Shown: positions 1 through 9,429, numbered from the stretch's first letter. The stretch is DNA of 64,000 bases from Flavobacterium sasangense DSM 21067 (GCF_000686885.1 NZ_JMLU01000001.1:62001-126000); one strand, 5' to 3'. Notes: a model not told the origin generated them from the sequence alone. A program made the numbers and translations.

Positions 1-300
1 AAAACCTTGTTCCTGCATTACTTTTGCAATGAACTTTTCAAAGAAAAATCCGGCCGGACCAAGTCCTAACAAAGCAGTTCTAAGATTGTATCGCGCCGCA
101 TGAACATTAGAAATATTTTTTAATAATTGATAAGCACGCTTGTAGATTTTTTTTGAAGAAATACCTTCATACATTTCGCTTTCAATTTCTTTAACGATAG
201 TTTCCGCCATAGCTTGGTCGGCTCCCGATTTTCGAAGAGAATTGATCAGTTTTTGTTCATCATAATGAACCAACTCACCGGAATATTTAGTAACTTTCAT
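1..300 (-). CDS. ATP-cone domain protein, N-terminal part (cut by window edge)
   Basis: The first 100 codons are present; the gene continues beyond base 1. The start MKVTKYSGELVHYDEQK and the following basic helices, including a GISSKKIYKRAYQLL stretch, match an ATP-cone, the nucleotide-binding fold found in NrdR and in class I and III ribonucleotide reductases. The next residues (RYNLRTALLGLGPAGFFFEK) fit stand-alone flavobacterial ATP-cone proteins, which in related genomes carry a restriction-endonuclease-like C-terminal domain; that part lies outside the window. It is not NrdR, because the N-terminal zinc ribbon is missing. The gene points the same way as the exosortase pair, and the 33-base gap allows co-transcription. 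The function is not known. Confidence 0.75.
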   Translation of the reverse strand, partial: MKVTKYSGELVHYDEQKLINSLRKSGADQAMAETIVKEIESEMYEGISSKKIYKRAYQLLKNISNVHAARYNLRTALLGLGPAGFFFEKFIAKVMQEQGF

Positions 301-333
301 TTCGCTATAAATAATACCTAAAGGTACGAAAAT

Positions 334-777
334 TTAGCGAGAAATTTGCTGATAATAAAAAGCTGGAATAAAAAGTACTAAAAACAAAGGTTGAATTAAA
401 AATCTTCGGATATAGAATAAAATTAAATAATCAGGCTGTTCAAAAAAAGAAAGCAATCCAAAAAACAAAACTATTAATACCACAAAAAAGAAAGCATATA
501 AAAGCATTGCGAATCGAACTAACGGTAATTGCTTGAATAATAGATAGATAATCCCCAAAGAAAGTAACATATTCAAAACATACCGAATTAATAGTCCGAA
601 AAACAAAGAAATACCATCAAAATCAGGCAATGATTTGTTTTGGTAATCTAATTTAAAAAAAGCTAAAAAAGGATCGTAAAAGAGTTGACTTTCGAATGCT
701 CGTATGAAGATTAACCCTAAAAGAGATAAAAGAAGTAAACCAATTCTGAACTTATGCTTATTTATTTTTTTTAACAT
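334..777 (-). CDS. Exosortase F system-associated membrane protein
   Basis: A 147-residue, very hydrophobic protein with about four predicted membrane segments and few charged residues apart from a basic N-terminus (MLKKINKHKFR). It overlaps the end of the exosortase F gene by 20 bases, so the two are very likely translated together. In Flavobacteriia, XrtF is typically accompanied by a small membrane protein of this size and topology. Its biochemical role is not established; it may help XrtF recognise or process proteins bearing the C-terminal sorting signal. The identification rests on location and topology rather than on catalytic residues. Confidence 0.75.
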   Translation of the reverse strand: MLKKINKHKFRIGLLLLSLLGLIFIRAFESQLFYDPFLAFFKLDYQNKSLPDFDGISLFFGLLIRYVLNMLLSLGIIYLLFKQLPLVRFAMLLYAFFFVVLIVLFFGLLSFFEQPDYLILFYIRRFLIQPLFLVLFIPAFYYQQISR

Positions 778-1309
778 AGCCCGAATATTTAGTTACCCAA
801 AGAATCCATAAAACAAACACTACTCCATATATGAAAAGTGGAAATAAAGTTCCATGAAGAACTTCTTCGTATTCTGAAAAATAAAATAAAGACAGAGACA
901 GAACAGCAATTCTAATAATGTTTAAAATATGAATTACAGAAATGCCTATTAGAATATACAAAGCGGTTTTTTTCCATTGCGATGAAAACGCAAAAACAAA
1001 AGAAGCGAATAAAATCATTACACTTATCGCATTACAACCTTCTATAATTCGCGCTACATATTTGGTTTTGTAGATCATTTTTATTGAAGGCTCATTTTCA
1101 TTTTTCACTACATTAACGTCATTCTCAAACCACAACATGAATTGTTGAGTCTGATAAGCTACTGACTTTGTGATGCCATCTACTTCGTTTTTTTGCAAAT
1201 CAAATTGACTTAAATACAACTTGTAAACAAAAATAAAAACGACATAAAACAAAACAAACTTTAGTAAAAAAGTAAAAAAATGCTTGTACTGATTAAAAAT
1301 ATTTTTCAA
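758..1309 (-). CDS. xrtF: Exosortase family protein XrtF
   Basis: A multi-pass membrane cysteine peptidase/transpeptidase of the exosortase-archaeosortase superfamily, which processes proteins with a C-terminal tripartite sorting signal. The three superfamily catalytic residues are visible: Cys in EGCNAIS, Arg in NIIRIAVLS and His in EEVLHGTLFP. The frame is open up to an ATG at 1420, but that start would run into the divergent GAF gene and lie upstream of the apparent promoter at 1325-1332. I therefore choose the TTG at 1309, giving MKNIFNQYKHFF and 183 residues, the usual family length. The gene overlaps the next one by 20 bases. No substrate with a sorting signal was recognised in this window. 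Confidence 0.85.
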   Translation of the reverse strand: MKNIFNQYKHFFTFLLKFVLFYVVFIFVYKLYLSQFDLQKNEVDGITKSVAYQTQQFMLWFENDVNVVKNENEPSIKMIYKTKYVARIIEGCNAISVMILFASFVFAFSSQWKKTALYILIGISVIHILNIIRIAVLSLSLFYFSEYEEVLHGTLFPLFIYGVVFVLWILWVTKYSGYVKKNK

Positions 1310-1324
1310 ACCATCTATTTTTAA

Positions 1325-1332
1325 CAAAAATA
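1325..1332 (-). promoter_or_regulatory. Candidate -7 element for xrtF
   Basis: TATTTTTG on the minus strand matches the Bacteroidota -7 consensus TAnnTTTG and ends 15 bases before the proposed TTG start. No clear TTG is seen at -33. It supports the short form of xrtF. Confidence 0.45.
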
Positions 1333-1358
1333 TAGATTTTTTAATACGAAGGAATAAA

Positions 1359-1366
1359 TACTTTTG
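1359..1366 (+). promoter_or_regulatory. Candidate -7 element for the GAF-domain gene
   Basis: TACTTTTG matches TAnnTTTG and ends 16 bases before the ATG at 1383. A T-rich stretch takes the place of a -33 TTG. Confidence 0.5.
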
Positions 1367-1382
1367 CAAAAAAAATACAACT

Positions 1383-1838
1383 ATGACATTTGAAGAATTA
1401 AAACCAATTGTTTCGAGCATTATTGAAAAAGAAAATGCTACTCGCGATGAAAAACTAAAAGAAATTTGCCAATTATTAAGTGAGAACGTAAGTTATTATG
1501 ATTGGGTAGGATTTTATTTTGCTAATCACGAAGCTAGAACTTTACATTTAGGTCCGTATGTTGGAGCTGAAACTGACCATACTGTAATTCCATTTGGAAA
1601 AGGAATTTGCGGACAAGTAGCAGAATCAAATGCTAATTTTGTAGTTCCTGATGTGAAAGCGCAAGATAATTACATTGCTTGTAGTTTTACTGTGAAATCA
1701 GAGATTGTAGTTCCATTATTCGTTAACGGAATTAATATTGGACAAATTGATATCGATTCTCACGTTATAGACCCTTTCACAGAAGCTGACGAACGCTTTT
1801 TAGAGTTTGTAAATGAACAAGTTGCAAAATTATTTTAA
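1383..1838 (+). CDS. GAF domain protein, free methionine-R-sulfoxide reductase-like
   Basis: A 151-residue single GAF domain closely resembling the free methionine-(R)-sulfoxide reductase family (E. coli YebR/MsrC), which reduces oxidised free methionine in the cytosol. Family hallmarks are seen: YYDWVGFYF, GKGICGQVA, YIACS, KSEIVVPL and GQIDIDS. Two of the three redox cysteines of that family are present: the one in GICG, and the one in IACS that corresponds to the catalytic cysteine. The third, which in YebR precedes the IPVGRGVCG segment, is replaced in ETDHTVIPFG. Activity is therefore plausible, with altered disulfide recycling. The gene is divergent from xrtF, with its own promoter. Confidence 0.85.
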   Translation: MTFEELKPIVSSIIEKENATRDEKLKEICQLLSENVSYYDWVGFYFANHEARTLHLGPYVGAETDHTVIPFGKGICGQVAESNANFVVPDVKAQDNYIACSFTVKSEIVVPLFVNGINIGQIDIDSHVIDPFTEADERFLEFVNEQVAKLF

Positions 1839-1866
1839 GTAACAAATAATCTTTAACTCTTTTTTA

Positions 1867-1874
1867 TACATTTG
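1867..1874 (+). promoter_or_regulatory. Candidate -7 element for the antiporter gene
   Basis: TACATTTG fits TAnnTTTG and ends 33 bases before the ATG at 1908. No convincing -33 element is seen. Confidence 0.5.
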
Positions 1875-1907
1875 TCGTGATTATAACTAACACGACTCTT
1901 GCTATTT

Positions 1908-3140
1908 ATGGAATTTAATGTCCCAAGTTTAGAACTTCCTTTTTTTGCTAATTTATTGCTATTATTAGTTTTAGCACGTTTTTTTGGCGAAATTATGGAG
2001 CGTTTTAAACAACCTGCTATGATTGGAGAAATTTTAGCCGGTGTTCTTTTAGGACCAACCATTTTAAATTTCATTCATCGTACTGAGGAATTAAAAGTAA
2101 TTTCTGAGTTGGGAGTTTTCTTATTGGTTATCATTGCAGGTTTAGAAATTAATTTGGATGAAATTGTGAAATCCATGAAAGGTCGAAATATTGTGATTTC
2201 ACTTTTGGCCTTTTTTGTTCCAATTGTTTCAGGTTTTTTTGTGGGAAGATATTTTGAATTAGATGTAATGTCAACCATATTCATAGGATTATGTGTTGCC
2301 ATTACCGCTTTACCCGTTAGTATTCGGATTTTGATGGATTTAGGTAAACTAAATTCTCCTGTAGGACAAAAAATTATTTCGGTAGCCATTTTTGATGATG
2401 TAATTGCACTAACCATTTTAGGTATATTATTAGACATTAAAGATGTTGAGCAAACATTTGCTAACATAACTCATGCAACTTTATTAACACTATTAAAATT
2501 AAGTTGTTTCTTAATTTTGGTAATTGCCACCTATCGTGTTATCCGAAATGTATCAAGAGAAGAAAATTTAATAGAAAACAAACTAAACAAGATACTTTCA
2601 CTATTAAAAGGAAAAGAATCGCTTTTTGCAGTATTCTTTGTGTTTATTCTAATCTTTGCTACTATTACTGAAAGTATTGGATTGCATTTTATAATTGGAG
2701 CCTTTTTTGCTTCGATGCTTATTTCAAAAGAATTAGTTGGCGAAAAACATCTAAACACGTTTCACAACACAACTAATAGCATGGCAATGGGATTTTTAGC
2801 TCCTATCTTTTTTGCTGGAATTGGATTAGAATTTCAATTTTCATCCATTCAAAATTATCCGTTGTTATTTGCCATCATTGCCGTTTCATTCTTTTCAAAA
2901 ATAATAGGTGGATATGTTGGTGGTCGTTTTGCGCGATTAGATCATAAAATTTCGCTTGCATTAGGTTTTGGATTAAATGCCAGAGGAATTATGGAGTTAG
3001 TAATTGCAAACATTGCTTACAAGGCTGGAATTATCAATACCGAAATCTTTTCGATGTTAGTAATTATGGGACTTATTACCACATTGGCTACTCCATTTTT
3101 ATTAAAAAGGGCGTTCAAATCGATTGATAAAATTGCTTAA
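1908..3140 (+). CDS. Cation:proton antiporter, CPA2 family
   Basis: A 410-residue inner-membrane protein with about 12-13 hydrophobic segments and the sequence features of monovalent cation:proton antiporter-2 proteins (KefB/NapA type). Visible hallmarks are the N-terminal RFKQPAMIGEILAGVLLGPT, the ion-binding core FDDVIALT, and the conserved GLNARGIMELVI near the C-terminus. No TrkA-N/RCK domain follows, so it is the short membrane-only form. An in-frame TTG nine bases upstream at 1899 is less likely than the ATG at 1908, which gives MEFNVPSLELPFF. It probably exchanges Na+ or K+ for H+; the ion cannot be read from the sequence. It stands alone between two promoters. Confidence 0.87.
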   Translation: MEFNVPSLELPFFANLLLLLVLARFFGEIMERFKQPAMIGEILAGVLLGPTILNFIHRTEELKVISELGVFLLVIIAGLEINLDEIVKSMKGRNIVISLLAFFVPIVSGFFVGRYFELDVMSTIFIGLCVAITALPVSIRILMDLGKLNSPVGQKIISVAIFDDVIALTILGILLDIKDVEQTFANITHATLLTLLKLSCFLILVIATYRVIRNVSREENLIENKLNKILSLLKGKESLFAVFFVFILIFATITESIGLHFIIGAFFASMLISKELVGEKHLNTFHNTTNSMAMGFLAPIFFAGIGLEFQFSSIQNYPLLFAIIAVSFFSKIIGGYVGGRFARLDHKISLALGFGLNARGIMELVIANIAYKAGIINTEIFSMLVIMGLITTLATPFLLKRAFKSIDKIA

Positions 3141-3196
3141 GTTTTGAATTTGAAAAAATAATTCCTGATTTATAATTCATAATTCACAATTATTTC

Positions 3197-3204
3197 TATC
3201 TTTG
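3197..3204 (+). promoter_or_regulatory. Candidate -7 element for rpsO
   Basis: TATCTTTG fits TAnnTTTG and predicts a leader of about 50 bases before the ATG at 3261, room enough for S15-mediated control of its own mRNA; no defined S15-binding fold was identified. Confidence 0.5.
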
Positions 3205-3260
3205 CACCCGAATTGCAACCATACAATTCATACATAAAAATCATTTAAAATAATATTGGC

Positions 3261-3530
3261 ATGTACTTGACAAAAGAAACTAAAGCTGAAATTTTCGCTA
3301 AACACGGAGGAAAAGCTGAAAACACTGGATCTGCTGAAGGGCAAATCGCATTATTTACATTTAGAATTTCTCACTTAACTGAGCACTTGAAAAAAAATCG
3401 TCATGATTATAACACTGAGCGTTCGTTAGTACTTTTAGTAGGTAAAAGAAGAAGTCTTCTTGACTACTTAAAAAAGAAAGATATCAACAGATATCGTGAG
3501 ATTATTAAAGAATTAGGTATTAGAAAATAA
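3261..3530 (+). CDS. rpsO: 30S ribosomal protein S15
   Basis: An 89-residue protein, the exact usual length of S15, which binds the central domain of 16S rRNA and helps the 30S platform assemble. Characteristic segments are GSAEGQIALFT, ISHLTEHLKKNRHDYNTERSL and LVGKRRSLLDYLKKKD. A strong intrinsic terminator follows at once, and pnp lies downstream on the same strand, the rpsO-pnp order found in very many bacteria. No Shine-Dalgarno sequence precedes the ATG, as is usual in this phylum. Confidence 0.98.
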   Translation: MYLTKETKAEIFAKHGGKAENTGSAEGQIALFTFRISHLTEHLKKNRHDYNTERSLVLLVGKRRSLLDYLKKKDINRYREIIKELGIRK

Positions 3531-3536
3531 TCAACT

Positions 3537-3560
3537 AAAGGGGCTTCGTGCCCCTTTTTG
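3537..3560 (+). terminator. Intrinsic terminator of rpsO
   Basis: The hairpin AAGGGGC-TTCGT-GCCCCTT is followed by a T-rich tail, seven bases after the rpsO stop codon. It should separate or attenuate readthrough from rpsO into pnp. Confidence 0.85.
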
Positions 3561-3603
3561 TTTTATTTATATTGACAGAAAAAGTTTGGTTTTTCATTGG
3601 GTT

Positions 3604-3635
3604 ACAAACAACTACACACACAACAACAACACAAC
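3604..3635 (+). promoter_or_regulatory. A/C-rich unstructured leader upstream of pnp
   Basis: A run made almost only of A and C (one T, no G) lies 30-60 bases before the pnp ATG. It includes CAACAACAACACAAC. Such a segment cannot fold on itself and could keep the pnp leader open for ribosomes or RNases. PNPase is known to control its own mRNA in enterobacteria through its leader; whether this segment acts similarly here is inference. No TAnnTTTG promoter was found between the rpsO terminator and pnp. Confidence 0.35.
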
Positions 3636-3667
3636 TGACCCTTTGTTTAATTTAGAATTAAAAATTT

Positions 3668-5827
3668 ATGATTCCAAAAGTATTCCAAGAAGTTATCGAT
3701 TTAGGTGACGGAAGAAGCATCACAATCGAAACTGGAAAATTAGCCAAACAAGCAGATGGATCTGTTGTTGTTCGTATGGGCGATGCCATGTTATTAGCAA
3801 CAGCAGTATCTGCAAGAACATCAAATCCTGGTGTTGATTTTTTACCTTTAACGGTTGATTATCGTGAAAAATTTGCAGCAGCAGGTCGTTTTCCTGGTGG
3901 TTTCTTCAAAAGAGAAGCGCGTCCAAGTGACAGCGAAGTATTAACAATGAGATTAGTTGACCGTGTATTACGTCCACTTTTCCCAGACGATTACCATGCT
4001 GAAACACAAGTTATGATTCAATTAATGAGTCACGACGAAAATGTTATGCCAGATGCATTAGCTGGATTAGCTGCTTCAGCTGCATTAGCAGTTTCAGACA
4101 TTCCTTTTTACAACTTAATTTCTGAAGTTCGTGTAGCACGTATCGACGGAAAATTCGTTATCAACCCAAGTAGAGAAGAATTAGAGCAATCAGACATCGA
4201 CATGATGATTGGAGCTTCTATGGATTCTGTTGCTATGGTAGAAGGAGAAATGAAAGAAATTTCAGAAGCAGAAATGGTAGAAGCTATCAAATTTGCTCAC
4301 GAAGCTATCAAAATTCAAATTCAAGCACAAGAGCGTTTAAGAGCTGCTATTGGCTCTCCAGCTTATAGAGAATATGAAGGCGAAAAAGAAGATGAAGCTA
4401 TTTATGCAAAAGTAAAAGCAGCTGCATACGACAAATGTTATGCAATTGCTCAAGAAGCTTCAGGAAAAAGCGAAAGAGGTGAAAAATTTGCTGCTGTAAA
4501 AGAAGAAGTTAAAGCTTTATTTACAGAAGAAGAATTAGCTGAAAATGGAGATTTAGTAGGAAAATATTTCTACAAAACTAATAAAGAAGCGGTTCGTAAT
4601 GCAATCTTAGAAAAAGGGTTACGTTTAGACGGAAGAAAAACAACTGAAATTAGACCAATTTGGTGTGAAACAGATTATTTACCTTCTGTTCACGGTTCGT
4701 CTTTATTTACACGTGGAGAAACACAAGCTTTAGCAACTGTTACTTTAGGAACTTCAAGAGAAGCTAACCAAATAGATTCTCCATCGGAACAAGGTGAAGA
4801 AAAATTCTATTTACATTATAACTTCCCTCCATTCTCAACAGGTGAAGCAAAACCTTTAAGAGGAACTTCAAGAAGAGAAGTTGGTCACGGAAACTTAGCT
4901 CAAAGAGCTTTAAAAAATATGATTCCTGCTGATTGTCCTTATACAATTCGTATTGTTTCTGAAGTTTTAGAATCTAACGGTTCTTCTTCAATGGCAACGG
5001 TTTGTGCTGGTACAATGGCATTAATGGATGCTGGAATTCAAATGGTAAAACCAGTTTCTGGTATTGCTATGGGATTAATTACTGACGGTGAAAAATTTGC
5101 TGTATTGTCTGACATTTTAGGAGATGAAGATCACTTAGGAGATATGGACTTTAAAGTAACTGGAACTGCTGACGGTATTACAGCATGTCAAATGGACATC
5201 AAAATTGATGGTTTACGTTATGACATCATGGAACAAGCTTTAGGTCAAGCGCGCGATGGTCGTATGCATATTTTAGGAAAAATCACTGAAACTATTGCAA
5301 CTCCAAGAGCTGAAGTAAAACCAAAAGCACCAAAAATTATTACAAGAACAATCCCTGGAGCTTTCATTGGAGCCTTAATTGGTCCTGGTGGAAAAGTAAT
5401 TCAAGAATTACAAAAAGCTACTGGAACTACTATCGTAATCAACGAAGTGGATGAGCAAGGTGTAGTTGAAATTTTAGGAACAAGTCCAGAAGGAATTGCA
5501 ACTGTTTTAGCTAAAATTGACTCAATCATTTTCAAACCTGTTGTAGGAGAAGCTTACGAAGTAAAAGTAATTAAAATGTTAGATTTTGGAGCTGTTGTAG
5601 AATATACACAAGCACCAGGAAACGAAGTTTTATTACACGTATCGGAGTTGGCTTGGGAAAGAACAGAAAATGTTACTGATGTAGTAAATATGGGAGATGT
5701 GTTTATGGTAAAATACTTAGGTATTGACCCTAAAACACGTAAAGAAAAAGTGTCAAGAAAAGCACTTTTACCAAGACCTCCAAGAGAAGAAAAACCTATC
5801 GAGAAGAAAGATAAACCTCAAGGTTAA
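3668..5827 (+). CDS. pnp: Polyribonucleotide nucleotidyltransferase (PNPase)
   Basis: A 719-residue 3'-to-5' exoribonuclease that degrades RNA with phosphate, releasing nucleoside diphosphates; it acts in the cytosol as a trimer, often within a degradosome. It has the full order of domains: first RNase PH core ([20 protein letters not shown], about residues 55-80), helical domain, second RNase PH core ([21 protein letters not shown], with [11 protein letters not shown]), KH domain ([15 protein letters not shown], about 575-590) and S1 domain to about residue 700. The C-terminal tail is short and lysine-rich. The length is normal and no change is seen in the core motifs. Confidence 0.98.
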   Translation: MIPKVFQEVIDLGDGRSITIETGKLAKQADGSVVVRMGDAMLLATAVSARTSNPGVDFLPLTVDYREKFAAAGRFPGGFFKREARPSDSEVLTMRLVDRVLRPLFPDDYHAETQVMIQLMSHDENVMPDALAGLAASAALAVSDIPFYNLISEVRVARIDGKFVINPSREELEQSDIDMMIGASMDSVAMVEGEMKEISEAEMVEAIKFAHEAIKIQIQAQERLRAAIGSPAYREYEGEKEDEAIYAKVKAAAYDKCYAIAQEASGKSERGEKFAAVKEEVKALFTEEELAENGDLVGKYFYKTNKEAVRNAILEKGLRLDGRKTTEIRPIWCETDYLPSVHGSSLFTRGETQALATVTLGTSREANQIDSPSEQGEEKFYLHYNFPPFSTGEAKPLRGTSRREVGHGNLAQRALKNMIPADCPYTIRIVSEVLESNGSSSMATVCAGTMALMDAGIQMVKPVSGIAMGLITDGEKFAVLSDILGDEDHLGDMDFKVTGTADGITACQMDIKIDGLRYDIMEQALGQARDGRMHILGKITETIATPRAEVKPKAPKIITRTIPGAFIGALIGPGGKVIQELQKATGTTIVINEVDEQGVVEILGTSPEGIATVLAKIDSIIFKPVVGEAYEVKVIKMLDFGAVVEYTQAPGNEVLLHVSELAWERTENVTDVVNMGDVFMVKYLGIDPKTRKEKVSRKALLPRPPREEKPIEKKDKPQG

Positions 5828-5846
5828 TATACTTATATTAATTCAT

Positions 5847-5885
5847 AAAAAGCCCTGATTCATTTAATTGAATCGGGGCTTTTTG
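5847..5885 (+). terminator. Intrinsic terminator of pnp
   Basis: A long hairpin (AAAAAGCCC-T-GATTC paired with GAATC-G-GGGCTTTTT) is followed by T-rich sequence 20 bases after the pnp stop codon. It marks the left boundary of the AT-rich receptor module. Confidence 0.88.
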
Positions 5886-5975
5886 ATTTTATTTTAATAA
5901 CATATTTATGTGTAAGAATAATTTTAACATTTTTGCGTTAAAAATTTAACTAAATTGCCATAAATTAAAATAAAC

Positions 5976-6665
5976 ATGAATATGCAAAAGTATTATTCCC
6001 TAATTTTCACTTTTTTCCTGCTCTTAAACACCTCTCTTTATTCTCAGGATAAAATAGAAGAATTTTTCGATAATGCAGTTGGAAAAGACAACTTATCATT
6101 AAGCAATGGTAAATTATTCACAAATGATTATAAAACAACAGAAATTAATCAATTTTTTTTTCCAACATATTCAATTGAAAATATTACTTATAAAAATCAA
6201 GATTATTCAAATATTACCTTGAAATATGATTTATATAGGGATATAGTAATTTATAGACCTTATGGGAATTCAGAAAATTTTGGAATTGAATTGATTCAAG
6301 AAAACGTAAATTCATTTACAATAAACAACAGTAAATTCGTTAAACTAAGTGGAATTTATAAAGGCTATTATGAAGAAAAAATAAGCGGCAATAAAATAAG
6401 TTTATACATAAAACATAAAAAAGAAATAAGAGATTTAGTAAAAAATAAATTAGTTTACTACAATTTCATTTTAAAAAACGAATATGTAATTCAATATAAA
6501 AACGAATTTTTCACAATTAAAAATAAAAAAGATTTAGTTGATATTTTTAAAGAAAATAAAAACGAAATAGCAGATTTTTTTAAGAGAAATTCAAATCTAT
6601 TCAATGAAAATAGAACTTTGTTTTTTGAAAACTTAGTAAAGCAATTAGAAAATAATATTAAATAA
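5976..6665 (+). CDS. Predicted secreted protein of unknown function, first gene of the receptor module
   Basis: I do not recognise this 229-residue protein. It has a basic start and a hydrophobic stretch ending in NTSLYSQ, a convincing Sec signal peptide that should be cut before DKIEEF. The mature part is rich in Asn, Lys, Tyr and Phe, with many short beta-prone stretches and no further membrane segment; the end is helical and charged. It sits 13 bases before the TonB-dependent receptor gene, so it is probably made with it and works in the periplasm or at the outer membrane. The base composition is strikingly AT-rich compared with pnp upstream. It may start at either of two ATGs (MNMQK or MQK). 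Confidence 0.7.
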   Translation: MNMQKYYSLIFTFFLLLNTSLYSQDKIEEFFDNAVGKDNLSLSNGKLFTNDYKTTEINQFFFPTYSIENITYKNQDYSNITLKYDLYRDIVIYRPYGNSENFGIELIQENVNSFTINNSKFVKLSGIYKGYYEEKISGNKISLYIKHKKEIRDLVKNKLVYYNFILKNEYVIQYKNEFFTIKNKKDLVDIFKENKNEIADFFKRNSNLFNENRTLFFENLVKQLENNIK

Positions 6666-6678
6666 TTCAATAGTAAAT

Positions 6679-9429
6679 ATGAAAAAGAGACTATCCTTTA
6701 TATTATTTTTCGTTTGCCTATTTGTTTTTTCACAAGATAAAAAGATTACTATTGAGTTCAAAGATGCTACTATAGAAGAATGTATTAATCAAATTGAAAA
6801 AAATTCTGAATATCAATTTTATTTCAAAAAAGAATGGTTAAATAAATCTCAATTGATAAATTTAAATTTCAACAATGCTTCTATAAATGAAATTTTAACA
6901 GCAATTTTTAATGAATCAAAGATAAATTTCTATCTGACAGATTCTAAAATAATATTAACCCTAAATAATTTAATTTACGATAAAGTTTCAAGTTCATTTT
7001 TAGAAAGTGAATCAAATAAAAATGAGAAAGAGTCAGCCCCAGTTTTAATATCTGATGAAGAAAATTATAGAAATTCTGACAATGAAAATATTTCGCTATA
7101 TACAATAGGAAAAGAATCAAAAGAAAATCAAAGAGGAATATTTGAAATTAAAGGTAAAATTTTAAATAATAAAACGGGGGAACCAATATCAAATGCCGTC
7201 ATAAAAATAAAAGGTAAATCCAACTTATTTGTTTCTGATGAAAAAGGAGCTTACAGAATTCAACTTCAATATGGAAAACATATTATTGAAGTTGAATCAT
7301 TTGGATATAAAAAACTAACAATTCAAATTTTAGTTTATGATAGCGGAACTTTTGATTTCAATGTATCTGAATCAGTTACTGAATTGAACGAAGTTGTTGT
7401 AGAAGCAAAAAGTGATAAGATCATAAAAAACACAACGTCTGGTGTTACCTCTTTTAATATGGAAGAGATGAAAAATGTACCAATGGTTTTAGGTGAAAGG
7501 GACATACTAAAAATTGCTACAACTTTACCTGGAATTAAAAATACAGGTGAAGGTTCATCTGGAGTAAATGTTAGAGGTGGAAAAGAAGATCAAAATTTAT
7601 TTTTACTTGATTATGCCACAATATACAACCCAAATCACTTTTTTGGTTTTTTCTCTTCTATTAATCCTTACATTATAAATGAAGCAGACATATACAAAGG
7701 AAGCATTCCAGCAGAGTTTGGAGGAAGAATCGCTTCTGTTTTTAATATCACATCAAAAAACGGTAATTCTGAAAAGATATCAGGAGAAGGCGGCTTAGGA
7801 CCTGTTACTAGCAATTTAACATTAAACCTTCCAATTATTAAAGAAAAATCTAGTTTACAAGTTGCAGCAAGGGGAACATATTCTGATTGGATATTAAAAT
7901 CGGTCGACAACGAAGAAATTAAAAAAAGTAAAGCTTCATTCTATGATTTGTTCTTGAAATATAGCCATAAAATATCTGAAAAAACAAGCTTTGATGTTTT
8001 CACTTACTACAGTAAAGACAAATTTAAATTAACTCTAGATTCCACTTACTCATACAGCAACAGAATATTAGGTATTAAAGCAAGGCATTACTTCAAAGAA
8101 GATCATAGTGCACAAATTGGCATTACTAATTCCGAATATAAATTTGATATTGGATATGATGGCAATAATCAAAATTCTTTTGATTTCAACTTCAAAGTAA
8201 ATGAAACAAAATTATTTTATAAGGGATCTTTAAATTTTAGAAAAAAACACAAAATATCTTATGGTTTAAACTCTGTTTTGTATAATATTAATCCAGGGAC
8301 ATTCTCCCCTACGGATACAAATACAATTTTAGAATATAAATCAGTTGATAAAGAAAAAGGATTAGAAAGTGCGCTTTTTGCCTCTGACATTTTTAATATC
8401 ACTCCCAAGCTTACTTTAAACCTTGGGCTTAGATATTCAAATTTCCTAGCTTTAGGAAGCGGAAAACAAAGAGTTTATCAAAATAATTCACCAACAACTA
8501 ACGAGTATCTTATAGAAGAAGTATCCTATGGCAACAACCAAGTAATGAAAGCTTACAATGGTTTGGAGTATAGAATAGCATTAAGACAAATGATTACTGA
8601 AACATTTTCTACGAAATTAAGTTATGACACAAACTATCAATATATACATAAACTATCTACAAACACGACACAATCTCCAACAGATACTTGGAAAATTTCC
8701 GACCTAAATATTAAACCAACCTATGGACAGCAGATCTCATTAGGTTTATTTAAAAATTTTAAAAATATTCCTTATGAAATAAGTTTAGAAAGTTATTACA
8801 AAAAATCTTCAAATTTTATGGATTTTAAAACAGGAGCGCAATTAATCCTTAACGATCACATAGAAACTGAAGTTTTACAAGGAGAAGGTAAAGCCTACGG
8901 AATTGAACTATTAGTAAAGAAAACAAGTGGTAGATTAAATGGATGGGCAGGATATACTTATTCGAGAACACTAGTTAAATTAGATAGTCCTTTTGATGGA
9001 GAAACTGTAAACAATGGAAAATATTTTCCAGCGAATTTCGACAAACCACATGATTTTAATTTAATTTTAAATTATAAATTTACTAAACGATATAGCGCAT
9101 CTACAAATTTTGTTTATCAAACTGGAAGACCGATTACATATCCAGTTGGCAGCTATGATTATGGCGGATCACAATATACACTTTATAGTAATAGAAATGA
9201 ATTCAGGATACCGGATTATTATAGATTAGACATTGGATTTAATATTGAAGGGAACCATAAAATTAAAAAACTAGCACACAGTTTTTGGAATATTTCTATA
9301 TACAATGTATTAGGAAGAAACAACCCTTATTCTATTTATTTTGTTACAGAAGACGGAAAAATAAAAGGATATAAAACATCTATTTTTTCGATACCAGTAC
9401 CAACAATTTCATATAATTTTAAATTTTAA
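6679..9429 (+). CDS. TonB-dependent receptor with STN and carboxypeptidase-regulatory-like domains
   Basis: A 916-residue outer-membrane receptor. After a signal peptide (ending VFSQ) comes an STN-type domain (about residues 22-90; KKITIEFKDATIEECINQIE). An Asn/Glu/Ser-rich spacer follows, then a carboxypeptidase-regulatory-like beta domain (about 153-235; GKILNNKTGEPISNAVIKIKG), a plug (about 250-360; RDILKIATTLPGIKN, VNVRGGKEDQNLFLLD) and a 22-strand-type barrel ending in the aromatic SYNFKF. STN domains often signal to a FecR-like anti-sigma factor, but no sigma/FecR pair is adjacent, so the STN may only contact TonB or a local partner. The DUF4249 genes start two bases after its stop. The ligand is unknown. 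Confidence 0.93.
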   Translation: MKKRLSFILFFVCLFVFSQDKKITIEFKDATIEECINQIEKNSEYQFYFKKEWLNKSQLINLNFNNASINEILTAIFNESKINFYLTDSKIILTLNNLIYDKVSSSFLESESNKNEKESAPVLISDEENYRNSDNENISLYTIGKESKENQRGIFEIKGKILNNKTGEPISNAVIKIKGKSNLFVSDEKGAYRIQLQYGKHIIEVESFGYKKLTIQILVYDSGTFDFNVSESVTELNEVVVEAKSDKIIKNTTSGVTSFNMEEMKNVPMVLGERDILKIATTLPGIKNTGEGSSGVNVRGGKEDQNLFLLDYATIYNPNHFFGFFSSINPYIINEADIYKGSIPAEFGGRIASVFNITSKNGNSEKISGEGGLGPVTSNLTLNLPIIKEKSSLQVAARGTYSDWILKSVDNEEIKKSKASFYDLFLKYSHKISEKTSFDVFTYYSKDKFKLTLDSTYSYSNRILGIKARHYFKEDHSAQIGITNSEYKFDIGYDGNNQNSFDFNFKVNETKLFYKGSLNFRKKHKISYGLNSVLYNINPGTFSPTDTNTILEYKSVDKEKGLESALFASDIFNITPKLTLNLGLRYSNFLALGSGKQRVYQNNSPTTNEYLIEEVSYGNNQVMKAYNGLEYRIALRQMITETFSTKLSYDTNYQYIHKLSTNTTQSPTDTWKISDLNIKPTYGQQISLGLFKNFKNIPYEISLESYYKKSSNFMDFKTGAQLILNDHIETEVLQGEGKAYGIELLVKKTSGRLNGWAGYTYSRTLVKLDSPFDGETVNNGKYFPANFDKPHDFNLILNYKFTKRYSASTNFVYQTGRPITYPVGSYDYGGSQYTLYSNRNEFRIPDYYRLDIGFNIEGNHKIKKLAHSFWNISIYNVLGRNNPYSIYFVTEDGKIKGYKTSIFSIPVPTISYNFKF

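Noticed and set aside
1310..1420. Longer xrtF beginning at the ATG at 1420
   Set aside because: It would overlap the divergent GAF gene and begin upstream of the apparent promoter; the added residues look unlike the family.
2075..2758. Minus-strand frames within the antiporter gene
   Set aside because: Antisense shadows without promoter or family resemblance.
3541..3667. Riboswitch or structured leader of pnp
   Set aside because: Apart from the rpsO terminator, the sequence is A/C-rich and cannot form a stable fold.
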